Shown: positions 21,588 through 31,351 of the stretch, one piece after another | Layout: each line of letters starts with the position of its first letter | Numbering within the stretch: position 1 is the stretch's first letter | DNA from: Chitinivibrionales bacterium | GTDB lineage: Bacteria; Fibrobacterota; Chitinivibrionia; Chitinivibrionales; JANQEN01 | Assembly (NCBI GenBank): GCA_028278335.1 | Contig: JANQEN010000210.1 | Coordinates: 35,765 to 99,764, forward strand | DNA length: 64,000 bases | Direction: 5' to 3' | Program-made: the position numbers and the translations under genes | The notes under the pieces: model-generated | Database searches by the model: none | What the model was told of the DNA's origin: nothing | Seen by the model: the letters and a program-made list of their open reading frames with translations, nothing else

Positions 21588-22571
21588 ATGCTCGTCTTAG
21601 GTTTAGAATCATCCTGTGATGAAACATCTATAGCATTACTGCAAAACAACTCCATCATTGCCAATAAAATTTACACACAGGAAGTACATTCTCAATATGG
21701 TGGTGTAGTACCCGAAATTGCTTCCCGCGCCCATATCGAGAAGGTCGACCGACTCTGCACTGCTGTTTTTGAGGAGAGTGGCCTAAAGACCACCGATGTT
21801 GAACTAATTGCTGTAACTGACAGCCCAGGACTTGCCGGTGCCCTCCTTGTGGGTATAAGCTTTGGTTTGGGATTACACACCAGTTATGGCATCCCCGTTA
21901 CCGGAGTGAATCATTTAGAGGGGCATATCCTCTCGGTACTCCTTGAAAATAGTGAAATCACCTTTCCCTTTCTTGCTTTGGTAGTTTCGGGCGGGCATAC
22001 AGCTATTTACCGTGTGGATGATTATGGTTGTTACATACGATTGGGACAGACCATTGACGATGCCGCAGGCGAAGCCTTTGACAAAATTGGAAAGCTATTG
22101 GGATTTCCCTATCCAGCCGGTCGGGAGATTGAAACCCAAGCACGTAGTTATCAATCTGAGGAATGTATCCCCTTTCCGGTGGCCCGTCTGTCAACACCAG
22201 GAATTGACTTTAGCTTTAGCGGATTAAAAACGGCAGTAAAGTATCATCTTGCAGAAAAAGATGAGACCTATATAAAAAATAACATCCCCTTGATATGTTA
22301 CTCCTTTCAAAAGACTATTATAACCTCACTGGTTAATAATATGGCCCGCGCTGTCGAAGAGACCGGTATCGAGCGTATTGCCTTGGTTGGTGGCGTCGCC
22401 TGCAACAAAACCCTTAGAGAAGCATTGGCAGCTCAATTTGATGATCGAGTCTACTTTCCCTCGCCTCTACTCTGCACAGACAATGCAGCAATGATTGCCA
22501 AAGCTGGGTACGAACGTTTTAAACGAAATGAGACTCGAATTCCCCGCATGAGTCCTAACAGTTCTTTTTGA
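21588..22571 (+). CDS. tsaD: tRNA N6-adenosine threonylcarbamoyltransferase
   Basis: LGLESSCDETSIALL, VNHLEGHILS, VVSGGHTAIY, GVACNKTLREAL. Confidence 0.97.
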   Translation: MLVLGLESSCDETSIALLQNNSIIANKIYTQEVHSQYGGVVPEIASRAHIEKVDRLCTAVFEESGLKTTDVELIAVTDSPGLAGALLVGISFGLGLHTSYGIPVTGVNHLEGHILSVLLENSEITFPFLALVVSGGHTAIYRVDDYGCYIRLGQTIDDAAGEAFDKIGKLLGFPYPAGREIETQARSYQSEECIPFPVARLSTPGIDFSFSGLKTAVKYHLAEKDETYIKNNIPLICYSFQKTIITSLVNNMARAVEETGIERIALVGGVACNKTLREALAAQFDDRVYFPSPLLCTDNAAMIAKAGYERFKRNETRIPRMSPNSSF

Positions 22572-22658
22572 CATTACTGAAAAAGTATCAAGATAGTTTA
22601 CATTTCTCCACGGTGATTTTATAATGAGAATGGCACCCCAAGCAAAAGCGAGGACTCT

Positions 22659-22811
22659 ATGACTATCTATGTAATAAGCGGCTTAGCCCTATTACTCTGT
22701 GTTTATATTCTCAGTCTCTGTGTTCAGTTGATTGGCATGGAAAAATCAATTACTAAAATTTCCTATATTGTTGAGCATAAAGTAGCAAGACTTTACAAAA
22801 GTGCTGAGTGA
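22659..22811 (+). CDS. Small single-TM protein, 50 aa (absent from ORF track)
   Basis: ATG to TGA reading MTIYVISGLALLLCVYILSLCVQLIGMEKSITKISYIVEHKVARLYKSAE. Confidence 0.5.
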   Translation: MTIYVISGLALLLCVYILSLCVQLIGMEKSITKISYIVEHKVARLYKSAE

Positions 22812-22830
22812 CCAACCTTACTGATTTTTT

Positions 22831-23040
22831 AACCCAGATTATGCAGTAGGAGAAGATGCAGAAGTGCAAGATTATGACTTAGTAAGACTTGAAGGTTTTG
22901 AAGGGCATATCTACAAGGTGATATGGCCGAAAAGCCTGAAAGTCTTGATAGACATCGGATTACAGGCTACTTCCCAAGCGTACATCCGGTCAAAGTCGTG
23001 GTGTGCTGCTGCGCAACTTCCTATTGCATAATCTGGGTTT
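22831..23040 (+). repeat. Palindromic MITE-like repeat copy 3 (longest, ~210 bp)
   Basis: AACCCAGATTATGCAGTAGGAGAAGATGCAGAAG...CTGCTGCGCAACTTCCTATTGCATAATCTGGGTTT; contains both internal blocks. Confidence 0.93.
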
Positions 23041-24103
23041 AAATAATCGAGTAACTCTTTAAATAAAAATAGAGTACCTCAAAGGTCACTTTCACAATAC
23101 TGATAATGGGTACTGCGATAACCATACCCAAGACACCACCCAGCTGTCCACCCACGGTCACCCCAATAATGACTATAAGCGGATGTAAATTGACACTCTT
23201 ACCAACAGCAATGGGGTACACAAAGGTTCCCTCTAAAAATTGGACAATAGCAAAGACAATCACAATGGAGAGAATTGACCACACCGTAATTCCCTCGGGA
23301 CTCATAAAGGCAACAAAAACAGCTGGAATAAAACCAATGATCGGCCCTAAATAGGGAATAAGATTACCCGCCCCAGCAACAATACCAATAACTAAAAAGT
23401 AAGGTAAACCAATAAGAGCAAGGCCAATGGAAGTCATAATCCCCACTGCTGCTGCATCAATAAGCTGGCCCCGTATAAAATATTTAAGCGCCGAAGTTAC
23501 CTTATCAAAGAGAAGAATGGTCATCTCGAAGTAGGTATTTGGCACCATTCGTAACAGAGCCTTATTGATCAAGTGACCATCGACTAAAAGAAAAAATGAG
23601 ACAATTGGTACAATAACAACGAGTGAGAGAATCGAAAAGAAACTTGACAGATGTGTTATTAGGGCATCAATATCAATACCACTATTTTGAGAAAGCCTTT
23701 CCTGCACAAAGGTCAAAAGATCGGGGATCTCGATTTCGGGAAACTTTTTTTCCAAAGTCTTCTGGGTCGCCACAATCATTGCTTCAACCTTCTCTTGGTA
23801 TTGGGGAAGGTCCTGGGCAAAGCTCTGGGCCTCATTAATCAATTTAGGTACAACAAATACGGCTGTACCAACAGCAATGAGTATAATAAAAACATAAATC
23901 CCTAAAATAATGGTGATCCTTCTTAGACCTTTAGCCTCTAAAAAATTTACCAGAGGATCTAAAAGTAGGGTTAATAAGACCGAGGCCAGCAAAGCACCAA
24001 ATAGCAGTTTACCCACATACAAGAGGGATATGATCACCACCACAACCAGAGCATAGTATCCAAATTTTACCAAAAGATGTGACGACGTTGCCTGCTTATT
24101 CAC
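23039..24103 (-). CDS. AI-2E family transporter (PerM-like)
   Basis: Multi-TM; GLPYFLVIGIVAGAGNLIPYLGPIIGFIPAV. GTG at 24103 likely. Confidence 0.9.
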   Translation of the reverse strand: MNKQATSSHLLVKFGYYALVVVVIISLLYVGKLLFGALLASVLLTLLLDPLVNFLEAKGLRRITIILGIYVFIILIAVGTAVFVVPKLINEAQSFAQDLPQYQEKVEAMIVATQKTLEKKFPEIEIPDLLTFVQERLSQNSGIDIDALITHLSSFFSILSLVVIVPIVSFFLLVDGHLINKALLRMVPNTYFEMTILLFDKVTSALKYFIRGQLIDAAAVGIMTSIGLALIGLPYFLVIGIVAGAGNLIPYLGPIIGFIPAVFVAFMSPEGITVWSILSIVIVFAIVQFLEGTFVYPIAVGKSVNLHPLIVIIGVTVGGQLGGVLGMVIAVPIISIVKVTFEVLYFYLKSYSII

Positions 24104-24635
24104 CGTTTTCACACTCCTTTTGACCCTCAATACTCCCCACACCCTGCAGTGCTTCAAGGTTTTCATTGGCCTTGACTAATCGCTTGCAAATCAGTCGAGA
24201 GATATTCTTTACAATTTTAGCCGCTAAACGAGGATTTCTATCAAAGACATTATCAAGGTCAGGTTTACAAAAGGCCAACAGGATCGTCTCTTTTTCTGCA
24301 ACCGCACTGGCACTGCGGGGGATCTCGTCGATGAGTGCCATTTCACCAAAAAAGTTACGCTCACCAATGGTGGCAAGTTTAAGAACCTGCCCCTCCTTTG
24401 TCTTTTTCTGTATCAGAACTTCTCCGCTCTTAATTATATACATACCGGCACCGGGCATATCCTCACCAAAGATAACTTCTCCTACACCAAAGCGTCGCTG
24501 ATGAATATTGCGCTCCACCATAACCAACTCCCAGTCACTTAAGCCTTCAAAGGCTGGAAGCTCTCGCATAAGCGCTATCTTGCTGCGTTTCTCCTTTGGT
24601 GGACCAAATATATATGACCAGACTGGATTATCCAC
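24096..24635 (-). CDS. Cyclic nucleotide-binding domain protein
   Basis: GEVIFGEDMPGAGMYIIKSGEVLI...GERNFFGEMALIDEIPRSASAVA. Confidence 0.9.
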   Translation of the reverse strand: MDNPVWSYIFGPPKEKRSKIALMRELPAFEGLSDWELVMVERNIHQRRFGVGEVIFGEDMPGAGMYIIKSGEVLIQKKTKEGQVLKLATIGERNFFGEMALIDEIPRSASAVAEKETILLAFCKPDLDNVFDRNPRLAAKIVKNISRLICKRLVKANENLEALQGVGSIEGQKECENGE

Positions 24636-24751
24636 TGTACCTCCACAGACAAAAAATGATCAAAAAGCTTCTTAAATTATACAGTTCAAGAGATGGCTCT
24701 TCCACTCTTTTTATCCTAAGTCTATAGGATTAAATCGAAGGAAGCAAGAAA

Positions 24752-25660
24752 TTATTCCTGAAGATCTCCAAACATGGCATCCACATAGGATTCTGCATCG
24801 AAATTTTGTAAATCCTCAACACCCTCACCAACACCAATTTTTCGGATGGGAATAGCAAACTTTTTTGCCAAGGCCAGTGCAATACCACCCTTTGCAGTAC
24901 CATCAAGTTTGGTGATAATGAGACCGGTAACCTCTAAAAGTTCATTAAAAACTTCTGCCTGTTTTATGGCGTTCTGTCCAATAGTCGCATCAATAACCAA
25001 CAGTACCTCATTGGGGGCATGGGCAATGTTTCTTTTAAGGACCCGATTAATCTTGTCAAGCTCGTTCATGAGGTTTTTCTTGTTATGCAGCCTTCCTGCT
25101 GTGTCAAGAATTAACACATCGGTTCCCCGTGCTTTGGCCGCCTCCAGGGCATCAAAGGCAACAGAGGCAGGATCTGCACCTTCATGTTGAGCAATGAATT
25201 CTGCGCCAGTTCTCTCTGCCCAGACCTTGAGCTGTTCGATTGCACCGGCACGAAAGGTATCCACCGCACCAAACATCACCTTTCTCTGTTCTAAGGCGTA
25301 TTCACGGGCAAGCTTTCCCACGGTTGTTGTCTTGCCGACGCCGTTAACACCAACTACCAAAATAACCCACGGTTTCGGCGGAAACTCATCGGGCTCTTTA
25401 GTGACGGTAAGCATCTCAACCATGATCTTCTTTAAGAGGGCATAGGCTTCCCCGGTCGTGGTTACTCCCTCCTGTGCAATCCGTTCTCGAAGAGTATCCA
25501 GAATATCCAGGGACAAATCCATACCAATATCAGCAGAGACCAGGGCGTCCTCCAATGATTCATAGAACTCCTCATCAAAAGTTCTGTTTACACCAACAAT
25601 CGAGCCAATTTGTGAACGTGTTTTGGACAATCCGCTTTTAAGCCGTGAAATTAATCCCAT
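24752..25660 (-). CDS. ftsY: Signal recognition particle receptor FtsY
   Basis: GVNGVGKTTTVGKLA, DTFRAGAIEQLKVWAERTG, DTAGRLHNKKNLMNEL, TKLDGTAKGG. Confidence 0.97.
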   Translation of the reverse strand: MGLISRLKSGLSKTRSQIGSIVGVNRTFDEEFYESLEDALVSADIGMDLSLDILDTLRERIAQEGVTTTGEAYALLKKIMVEMLTVTKEPDEFPPKPWVILVVGVNGVGKTTTVGKLAREYALEQRKVMFGAVDTFRAGAIEQLKVWAERTGAEFIAQHEGADPASVAFDALEAAKARGTDVLILDTAGRLHNKKNLMNELDKINRVLKRNIAHAPNEVLLVIDATIGQNAIKQAEVFNELLEVTGLIITKLDGTAKGGIALALAKKFAIPIRKIGVGEGVEDLQNFDAESYVDAMFGDLQE

Positions 25661-25804
25661 TACAATACCCTTCTGGAATTCTTATAAAAAGAGATCTGAT
25701 TTTACATAGTGTTCCGGTATATTAGGTTGGTGTAGCAGAACAGATCCAATAGGAACAATCCGTACCTCGACTAAAACCGGCGTAGTAAAATACTTTTTCC
25801 CCAA

Positions 25805-26677
25805 TCAGGAAAATAGCTCCATCAGGGATTCCAGGTCTTTTTTATTTTTGAGTGCATTGTTTGCTATGACCTTGAGGTACTCCTCCTCAAGACCGATCAT
25901 GGTGATGGAAGACTCATCAAATGCAGGGATAATTTCATTTTCAATGGTGTTCATCCCCAAAACATGGACAATAATATCGGCAATGTGGGTAATTGCAACA
26001 TTTCGTTTAAACATCTTAGTTTGCCGTGGGGTGTGATGATGCACTATAGGCATCACTAAGCTGGGTGGAAAATTCCACTGTTTGGCAACCATAGCGCCAA
26101 TGGTCATGTGGGAAATCTCCTCCTCCTCATTCACGTAGAGTGGGGTGTTTGTCGCGTTCGCCTTCTCATAGGAGGCGATCATACTATCCGGTGCATAGGT
26201 AGCTAACACCAGTTTACCAATATCATGAAGGATACCCGCACAGAAAAGCTCGCCAGGATCAATTGATTCATGGCGCTTAATAAGATGCTTGCCAATAGAT
26301 TCGCACACCAAGGCTACAATCACCGAATGCTGCCAAAAGCGTATGCGGTCAAAGGCACAATTTCGATCGTCCTTAAAGCTTGACAGAATAGATGACGAAA
26401 AAATGAGTGAGTGGATTCGTTTAATTCCTAATAGGACCACAGCATTCTGCAAAGAAGATACCGTTGAGGGCATACCAATATAAGCAGAATTGGCAAGGCG
26501 AAGCACCCGGCCCGCAATAGAGGGATCTAACCGGAGTACGTCAACCACATCCTTGGCCGAAGAGTTTTGGTCACCAATCACTTTGCTGATGCGCTGGACA
26601 ACCGGTGAAAGGCTTGGCAAGGTGTTTATCTTGTCAACTATTTGACGGCTGGAATATGAGGGGTTGACCTGATCCAT
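25805..26677 (-). CDS. HDOD domain protein
   Basis: LPSLSPVVQRISKVI...SIAGRVLRLANSAYIGMPSTVSSLQNAVVLLGIKRI...GILHDIGKLVL. Confidence 0.92.
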   Translation of the reverse strand: MDQVNPSYSSRQIVDKINTLPSLSPVVQRISKVIGDQNSSAKDVVDVLRLDPSIAGRVLRLANSAYIGMPSTVSSLQNAVVLLGIKRIHSLIFSSSILSSFKDDRNCAFDRIRFWQHSVIVALVCESIGKHLIKRHESIDPGELFCAGILHDIGKLVLATYAPDSMIASYEKANATNTPLYVNEEEEISHMTIGAMVAKQWNFPPSLVMPIVHHHTPRQTKMFKRNVAITHIADIIVHVLGMNTIENEIIPAFDESSITMIGLEEEYLKVIANNALKNKKDLESLMELFS

Positions 26678-26753
26678 GTTATAAGGGTTATGCTCTTTTG
26701 CTATTATTAAACATGCTATTGGTATACCAACAGCTGATTAGTTCTCTCTTTTA

Positions 26754-28064
26754 TTATTCAATAACCGGCTTGGCAAGGCAACTATTTTTTTCTGGCACAT
26801 ATTTCTCTAATTGTACTAACTGCCAGGAATTCTTTGCACCGGTAATATCTGGAAGAACAACCCGAATATAATTGCCGGTTATACCAGTACAGGGACTCTC
26901 CTTTTCAATAATAATTCGCTGGATAACTTTATCCTCTATCTGTTTTTCAATAAAGCGACTCCGAAGATCCATAAGAGTATCTCGCAATATCTCACTTCTT
27001 TCAGTTTTCTCCTTTTCCAAAACCTGATCAGGAAGATTTGTTGCATCAGTGCCAGGTCGCTTTGAATAGCGAAACACATGGCCATAGTTGAAGCCAAGAT
27101 ACTTAACCATTTCCATAGTCTTAAAAAACATCTCCTCTGTTTCCCCTGGAAAGCCCACAATAAAATCACCACCAATGGCACAAGAGGGAGACAGATCTTT
27201 TATAGAATGCAATCGCTTTACAAAAGTTTCATAAAGGGGAAACATTCTATTCATTCCAGTTAACACGGGAATACTTAAGCTCTGTACACTGAGATGCATC
27301 TGCTTACAAAGGCGCTCTTCATTGATAAATAATTGCAGGAGATTATCAGTACAGTCTCGTGGGTCAAGCGAGCTGAGACGGATTCTAAAATCACCGGTAA
27401 TGGTTAGTAGCTCCTCTAAAAGCGACACCAACCCATAGGAGCGATTATCGGCATACTGACCAATATGGGTACCGGTTATAACTATCTCCTTATAGCCAGC
27501 ATCTAAAACCCTTTTTGCCCGCAGCACAACCATCTTCGATGACACAGACCGAGAAGCACCCCGCAGAAGGGGCACAATGCAGTAGCTGCAGCGAAAATCA
27601 CACCCCTCTTGCACCTTTAAGGCAAATCGTGTTCTGCCTGCATCAGCAAAGGTTGTTATGGGGGTGTCACTGAGTGCTACCGAATCCAGCTCCCCTTTGT
27701 CCAAGGGATCACCATAGAGCCCTCCCTTTGTATCCTGTATAATCGAAGGGATGTCATTCTTTGCGCGGTTTCCCACAACCCAGCAGACCCGCTCAATGGC
27801 TAAAAGCTCCTTGGGCGATTGCTGCGCCAAACAGCCAGTCACGCAGAGTTTTGCCTGTCCATAGTTTCGAGAAAGTGATTGTAAAAGGCGACGTGTCTTT
27901 GATTCGGTTACACCGGTGACCGAGCAGGTGTTCACCACAATGATATCAGCATTGCCATGGCGGGTCGTAACAGTAAAGCCTTCTTGTTCTAGAGCTCGAC
28001 CAAGAGACTCTATCTCCTGTTGGTTTGTTCGACAGCCTATTGACTTAAAGGATACCCGCTTCAT
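26754..28064 (-). CDS. mtaB: tRNA (t6A37) methylthiotransferase MtaB
   Basis: N-terminal SIGCRTNQQEIESLG, NTCSVTGVTESKTRR, radical SAM CDFRCSYCIVPLLRG. Confidence 0.93.
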   Translation of the reverse strand: MKRVSFKSIGCRTNQQEIESLGRALEQEGFTVTTRHGNADIIVVNTCSVTGVTESKTRRLLQSLSRNYGQAKLCVTGCLAQQSPKELLAIERVCWVVGNRAKNDIPSIIQDTKGGLYGDPLDKGELDSVALSDTPITTFADAGRTRFALKVQEGCDFRCSYCIVPLLRGASRSVSSKMVVLRAKRVLDAGYKEIVITGTHIGQYADNRSYGLVSLLEELLTITGDFRIRLSSLDPRDCTDNLLQLFINEERLCKQMHLSVQSLSIPVLTGMNRMFPLYETFVKRLHSIKDLSPSCAIGGDFIVGFPGETEEMFFKTMEMVKYLGFNYGHVFRYSKRPGTDATNLPDQVLEKEKTERSEILRDTLMDLRSRFIEKQIEDKVIQRIIIEKESPCTGITGNYIRVVLPDITGAKNSWQLVQLEKYVPEKNSCLAKPVIE

Positions 28065-28080
28065 GGTACTGGTCTCTGGG

Positions 28081-29970
28081 TTAGGAACGTAAAAATCTTC
28101 GGGTCAATTCATCCAGGGTAATACGGATAAGCGTTGGTCGTCCATGGGGACAGATATAGGGATTTTGCGCAGCAAAAAGACTATTGATGAGAGTATGCAT
28201 CTCCTCTTTTTTTAATTCCTTACCAAATTTGATAGCCGCACCACAGGCAAAGGAGGCAGCAAATCGTTTCTCTGGATTGGACAATAACTCCTTGTCTTTC
28301 TCCTCCAACAAGCTGGTGACCATCTCTCGAATTGCCTCTTCAATAGTGGAAGAGGTTAAAAATCCCGTTGCTGGCATGGAGGAAACTGCAACACTCTTAC
28401 CACCAAAATCCTGTACATCAAAGCCCAGGGTATTAAAGTAATCCCGGGAAGCCAAGAGCACCTCTTTCTCCACGGGAATCATATCAAAAATAATGGGGAA
28501 GAGCAAACGTTGGGACTCACTCTTACCCTTTTTAAGGTCCTCTAAAGCCTCTTCATAGAGGATTCGCTCATGGGCAGCATGCTGATCAATAATTACAATC
28601 CCCTGTTTAATGGGAGCCAATATGTACATCCTATGGATCTGATAACAGGGTAAAAGAGCCCAGCCTTCATTGGGTGTTGGCAGAGGGTCATCATGGTTTT
28701 GCTCTAACTCACTGAGGCCGCTTTTCTGCTCCTTGGCCAAGGCCATAAAGGAGAGTGCGGTCTGCTCCGCCTCATGCTGATCCACACTTTTAGTTTTGTG
28801 CTTAGACGCAGAAATATTACCAAATAGATTTAGACCTTTTTCAGACTCCTCCTGAACAGATGCAGCAGAAGCCTGTTGCTTTTGGTACAGAGAAGTGGCA
28901 GATGATTCATCGTTACCAGATGGCGATTCACTCTCCTCTTCAGTCACCAGTTCTGGTGCAATATCAATAGCACCGGCTATTGAGCCGTGTACACTCTTGT
29001 AAATAAAACTAAAGAGCCCCCGCTCATCATCGAATTTTATCTTCTGTTTTGTGGGATGGATGTTCACATCAACCTTGGCAGGGTCAACATCTAAGATACA
29101 GAACCAGCAGGGACGCAGATTAGAAGCAATAAATCGAGAAAAGGCTTCACGGATTGCATAGAGTACCGAATCATTTTCAACGCTTCGAAGGTTCACATAG
29201 AGACTCTGATAGGGTGGCCGTGGCCGTGCTTCCTGCGGATCGGATATATAAATAGTTGCTGACATATCCCCATTTTCGCCAGAGCACCTGATCAGCTTCT
29301 TAGCGAATTCTGTGCCTGTTATTTGAGCAATCCGCTCATGGGGTGATGCAACCTCAGGCACATCAAGCACTGATTTTCCTTCAGCATAATAGGTAAAATG
29401 TACAGCCGGAAAGGGTATGACCAATTGCTCCAGCATGCGGGTTATGGCCATTCGCTCAGCCCGCCTACTCTTCATAAACTTTTTGCGCGCCGGCACATTA
29501 AAGAAAAGATCTTTGCAGGTGATTGTAGTACCCCGAGTCTGTTGCACGGGTATAATCTCAGAGAGAGTCCCTCCCTCTGAAGAAAGGCTGTAGCCCTCGC
29601 CATGATTAGTATCGCTTGTTGTAATAGTCACCCGACTAACCGCGGATATACTGGCTAAGGCTTCACCGCGAAATCCCATGCTTGCAATGGCAAAAAGATC
29701 ATCGGCATCCTCGATCTTGCTTGTTGCATGGGGAAGCAGGCTCTTTTGTAGGTCTTCACTACCCATGCCATGGCCGTTGTCACTGATTTTAATCAGGGAG
29801 AACCCAGCATCTTCGATCTGGATCTCAATTCGCGTTGCACCCGCATCCAAGGAGTTCTCCACAAGTTCCTTAACCACCGAGGCTGGCCGTTCAACCACCT
29901 CGCCAGCAGCAATTTTCTCCACAACCGATGGAGGGAGCACCTGTATATGTCGCGTATTCTCTGATGTCAT
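28081..29970 (-). CDS. mutL: DNA mismatch repair protein MutL
   Basis: IAAGEVVERPASVVKELVENSLDAGA, DNGHGM, MGFRGEALASI; C-terminal dimerization domain. Confidence 0.97.
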   Translation of the reverse strand: MTSENTRHIQVLPPSVVEKIAAGEVVERPASVVKELVENSLDAGATRIEIQIEDAGFSLIKISDNGHGMGSEDLQKSLLPHATSKIEDADDLFAIASMGFRGEALASISAVSRVTITTSDTNHGEGYSLSSEGGTLSEIIPVQQTRGTTITCKDLFFNVPARKKFMKSRRAERMAITRMLEQLVIPFPAVHFTYYAEGKSVLDVPEVASPHERIAQITGTEFAKKLIRCSGENGDMSATIYISDPQEARPRPPYQSLYVNLRSVENDSVLYAIREAFSRFIASNLRPCWFCILDVDPAKVDVNIHPTKQKIKFDDERGLFSFIYKSVHGSIAGAIDIAPELVTEEESESPSGNDESSATSLYQKQQASAASVQEESEKGLNLFGNISASKHKTKSVDQHEAEQTALSFMALAKEQKSGLSELEQNHDDPLPTPNEGWALLPCYQIHRMYILAPIKQGIVIIDQHAAHERILYEEALEDLKKGKSESQRLLFPIIFDMIPVEKEVLLASRDYFNTLGFDVQDFGGKSVAVSSMPATGFLTSSTIEEAIREMVTSLLEEKDKELLSNPEKRFAASFACGAAIKFGKELKKEEMHTLINSLFAAQNPYICPHGRPTLIRITLDELTRRFLRS

Positions 29971-30018
29971 AGGTTCATGTTCGGGGGGCTATCTTATGAA
30001 GGGCAGACAATTGGGAAA

Positions 30019-30102
30019 TGCGGAAGGGGGGACTTGAACCCCCACGATTTTGCAATCACTAGGTCCTGAACCTAGCGCGTCTACCAATTCCACCACTTCC
30101 GC
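30019..30102 (-). tRNA. tRNA-Leu (anticodon CAG), CCA not encoded
   Basis: Reverse strand GCGGAAGTGGTGGAATTGGTAGACGCGCTAGGTTCAGGACCTAG...GGGGGTTCAAGTCCCCCCTTCCGCA. Confidence 0.95.
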
Positions 30103-30152
30103 AGTGTCTTTTAAGTGCTATAAAATACATATAAAACAATTTTTAATGTAAT

Positions 30153-30306
30153 AAAAAAAGTCTCCGGGGGAGGTCCCCCACAGCAAGCTTCCTTCGCGCC
30201 TTTTAACTGCTTGCAACCGCAATAAAAGTTTCACCTAAACGGTGAACCTTTTCTCACGGGCAAGCAGATAATAAATCCACTCAGGTGATCTTGCTGATTC
30301 CCCCAA
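30153..30306 (-). ncRNA. Putative structured ncRNA, 6S-RNA-like rod (family not assigned)
   Basis: Reverse strand: AGCAAG/CTTGCT outer stem, CTGCTTGC/GCAAGCAG inner stem, AAAAGGTTCACC-GTTTA-GGTGAAACTTTT apical hairpin, GGGGGACCTCCCCC 3' hairpin then T7. Confidence 0.5.
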
Positions 30307-30435
30307 AACAGAAAAGATAATTACAATTGTATTCCGAATAATAGATAGACGGATTAGCTTGTTTACCTAAAGGGAAAGGTTATAATTTAAAGATATTAGA
30401 TTTGAAAAAATCATAAAGAATTATAAGGAGGTTGT

Positions 30436-30756
30436 ATGTATTGTTTGGTTTTTTATGTGCCGAAATCCCATTGTGAAGCGGTGAAGAATGCGCTCTTTTC
30501 TAAAGGAGCGGGTCGCTATGAAAAGTATGATCGCTGTGCCTGGCAGGTCGAAGGCGAAGGGCAGTATCGCCCTTTAGAGGGGAGTAATCCCTTTAAAGGT
30601 GAAACCGATAAGATCGAACGGGAACCGGAATATAAAGTTGAAATAATGGTCAAAAAGGAGATTATAAAAGAGATTCTGGAAACACTGATTACGGTTCACC
30701 CCTATGAAGAGGTTGCCTATTATGTGACTGAAGTTAAAACTTTTAGTGATGTTTAA
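30436..30756 (+). CDS. NIF3/YqfO C-terminal-like protein
   Basis: YCLVFYVPKSHCEAVKNALFSKGAGRYEKYDRCAWQVEGEGQYRPLEGSNPF...HPYEEVAYYV. Confidence 0.88.
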   Translation: MYCLVFYVPKSHCEAVKNALFSKGAGRYEKYDRCAWQVEGEGQYRPLEGSNPFKGETDKIEREPEYKVEIMVKKEIIKEILETLITVHPYEEVAYYVTEVKTFSDV

Positions 30757-30762
30757 TGGTTT

Positions 30763-31329
30763 TTACCAGTCAGGCTTGGCGTAAAAAATCATCCAAGGCT
30801 CTTTTGCTTTAATTAGAGTGATTGGTTCATCATAATTATACCTTGTGAGAGGCCTACCACGAAATTGATATTTCAAGAATACAATACTATCTTTAAAAAC
30901 TTTTCCATACATTATCCTATATTGCCCAAAATTTATAGGCACAAAAAACTCTGCAACTATTTCATCGTTAAAAAGTTTGTAATATCCAATCAAACCAGTA
31001 TGAAGGTTGTTCATATCTTTTATGGTTGGAAAATGGTTTTTTACTAACTGAGAATTATATGCTTGCCCAGAAGAAAAAAATCTATAAAATGTGTAGAGTG
31101 AATCACCTTTAATAAATTCTTGATTGAAATTTTGTCTTTTTGAAATATAAATGGCTTGGGTGTCGATAATTGTGCTTGAGAAGTCTCTAACTACATCTGT
31201 AAATTTAAATTTAGGCTTCTTTGGTCTAAACCCTCCCTCTTTTAATGGCTTTATACCAGTTAAAAAGCAAGAAGAGATGAACAATAAAGCAAAGCATACA
31301 AAACTAATTGGATGCTTATAATTTTTCAT
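30763..31329 (-). CDS. Putative lipoprotein of unknown function
   Basis: Lipobox-like ISSCFLTG after a hydrophobic N-terminus (MKNYKHPISFVCFALLFISSC). Confidence 0.65.
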   Translation of the reverse strand: MKNYKHPISFVCFALLFISSCFLTGIKPLKEGGFRPKKPKFKFTDVVRDFSSTIIDTQAIYISKRQNFNQEFIKGDSLYTFYRFFSSGQAYNSQLVKNHFPTIKDMNNLHTGLIGYYKLFNDEIVAEFFVPINFGQYRIMYGKVFKDSIVFLKYQFRGRPLTRYNYDEPITLIKAKEPWMIFYAKPDW

Positions 31330-31351
31330 TGTATATCTCCTAAAGACCCAT

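Noticed and set aside
29678-30037. 119-aa plus-strand ORF overlapping the mutL start and tRNA-Leu edge
   Set aside because: Antisense to the highly conserved MutL N-terminus; no family resemblance.
30153-30306. SRP (4.5S) RNA assignment because of GAAGGAAGC
   Set aside because: The flanking domain IV helix pattern (GUCAGGUCC...AGCAGCC) is absent and the GAAGGAAGC lies in the bubble/closing-strand region.
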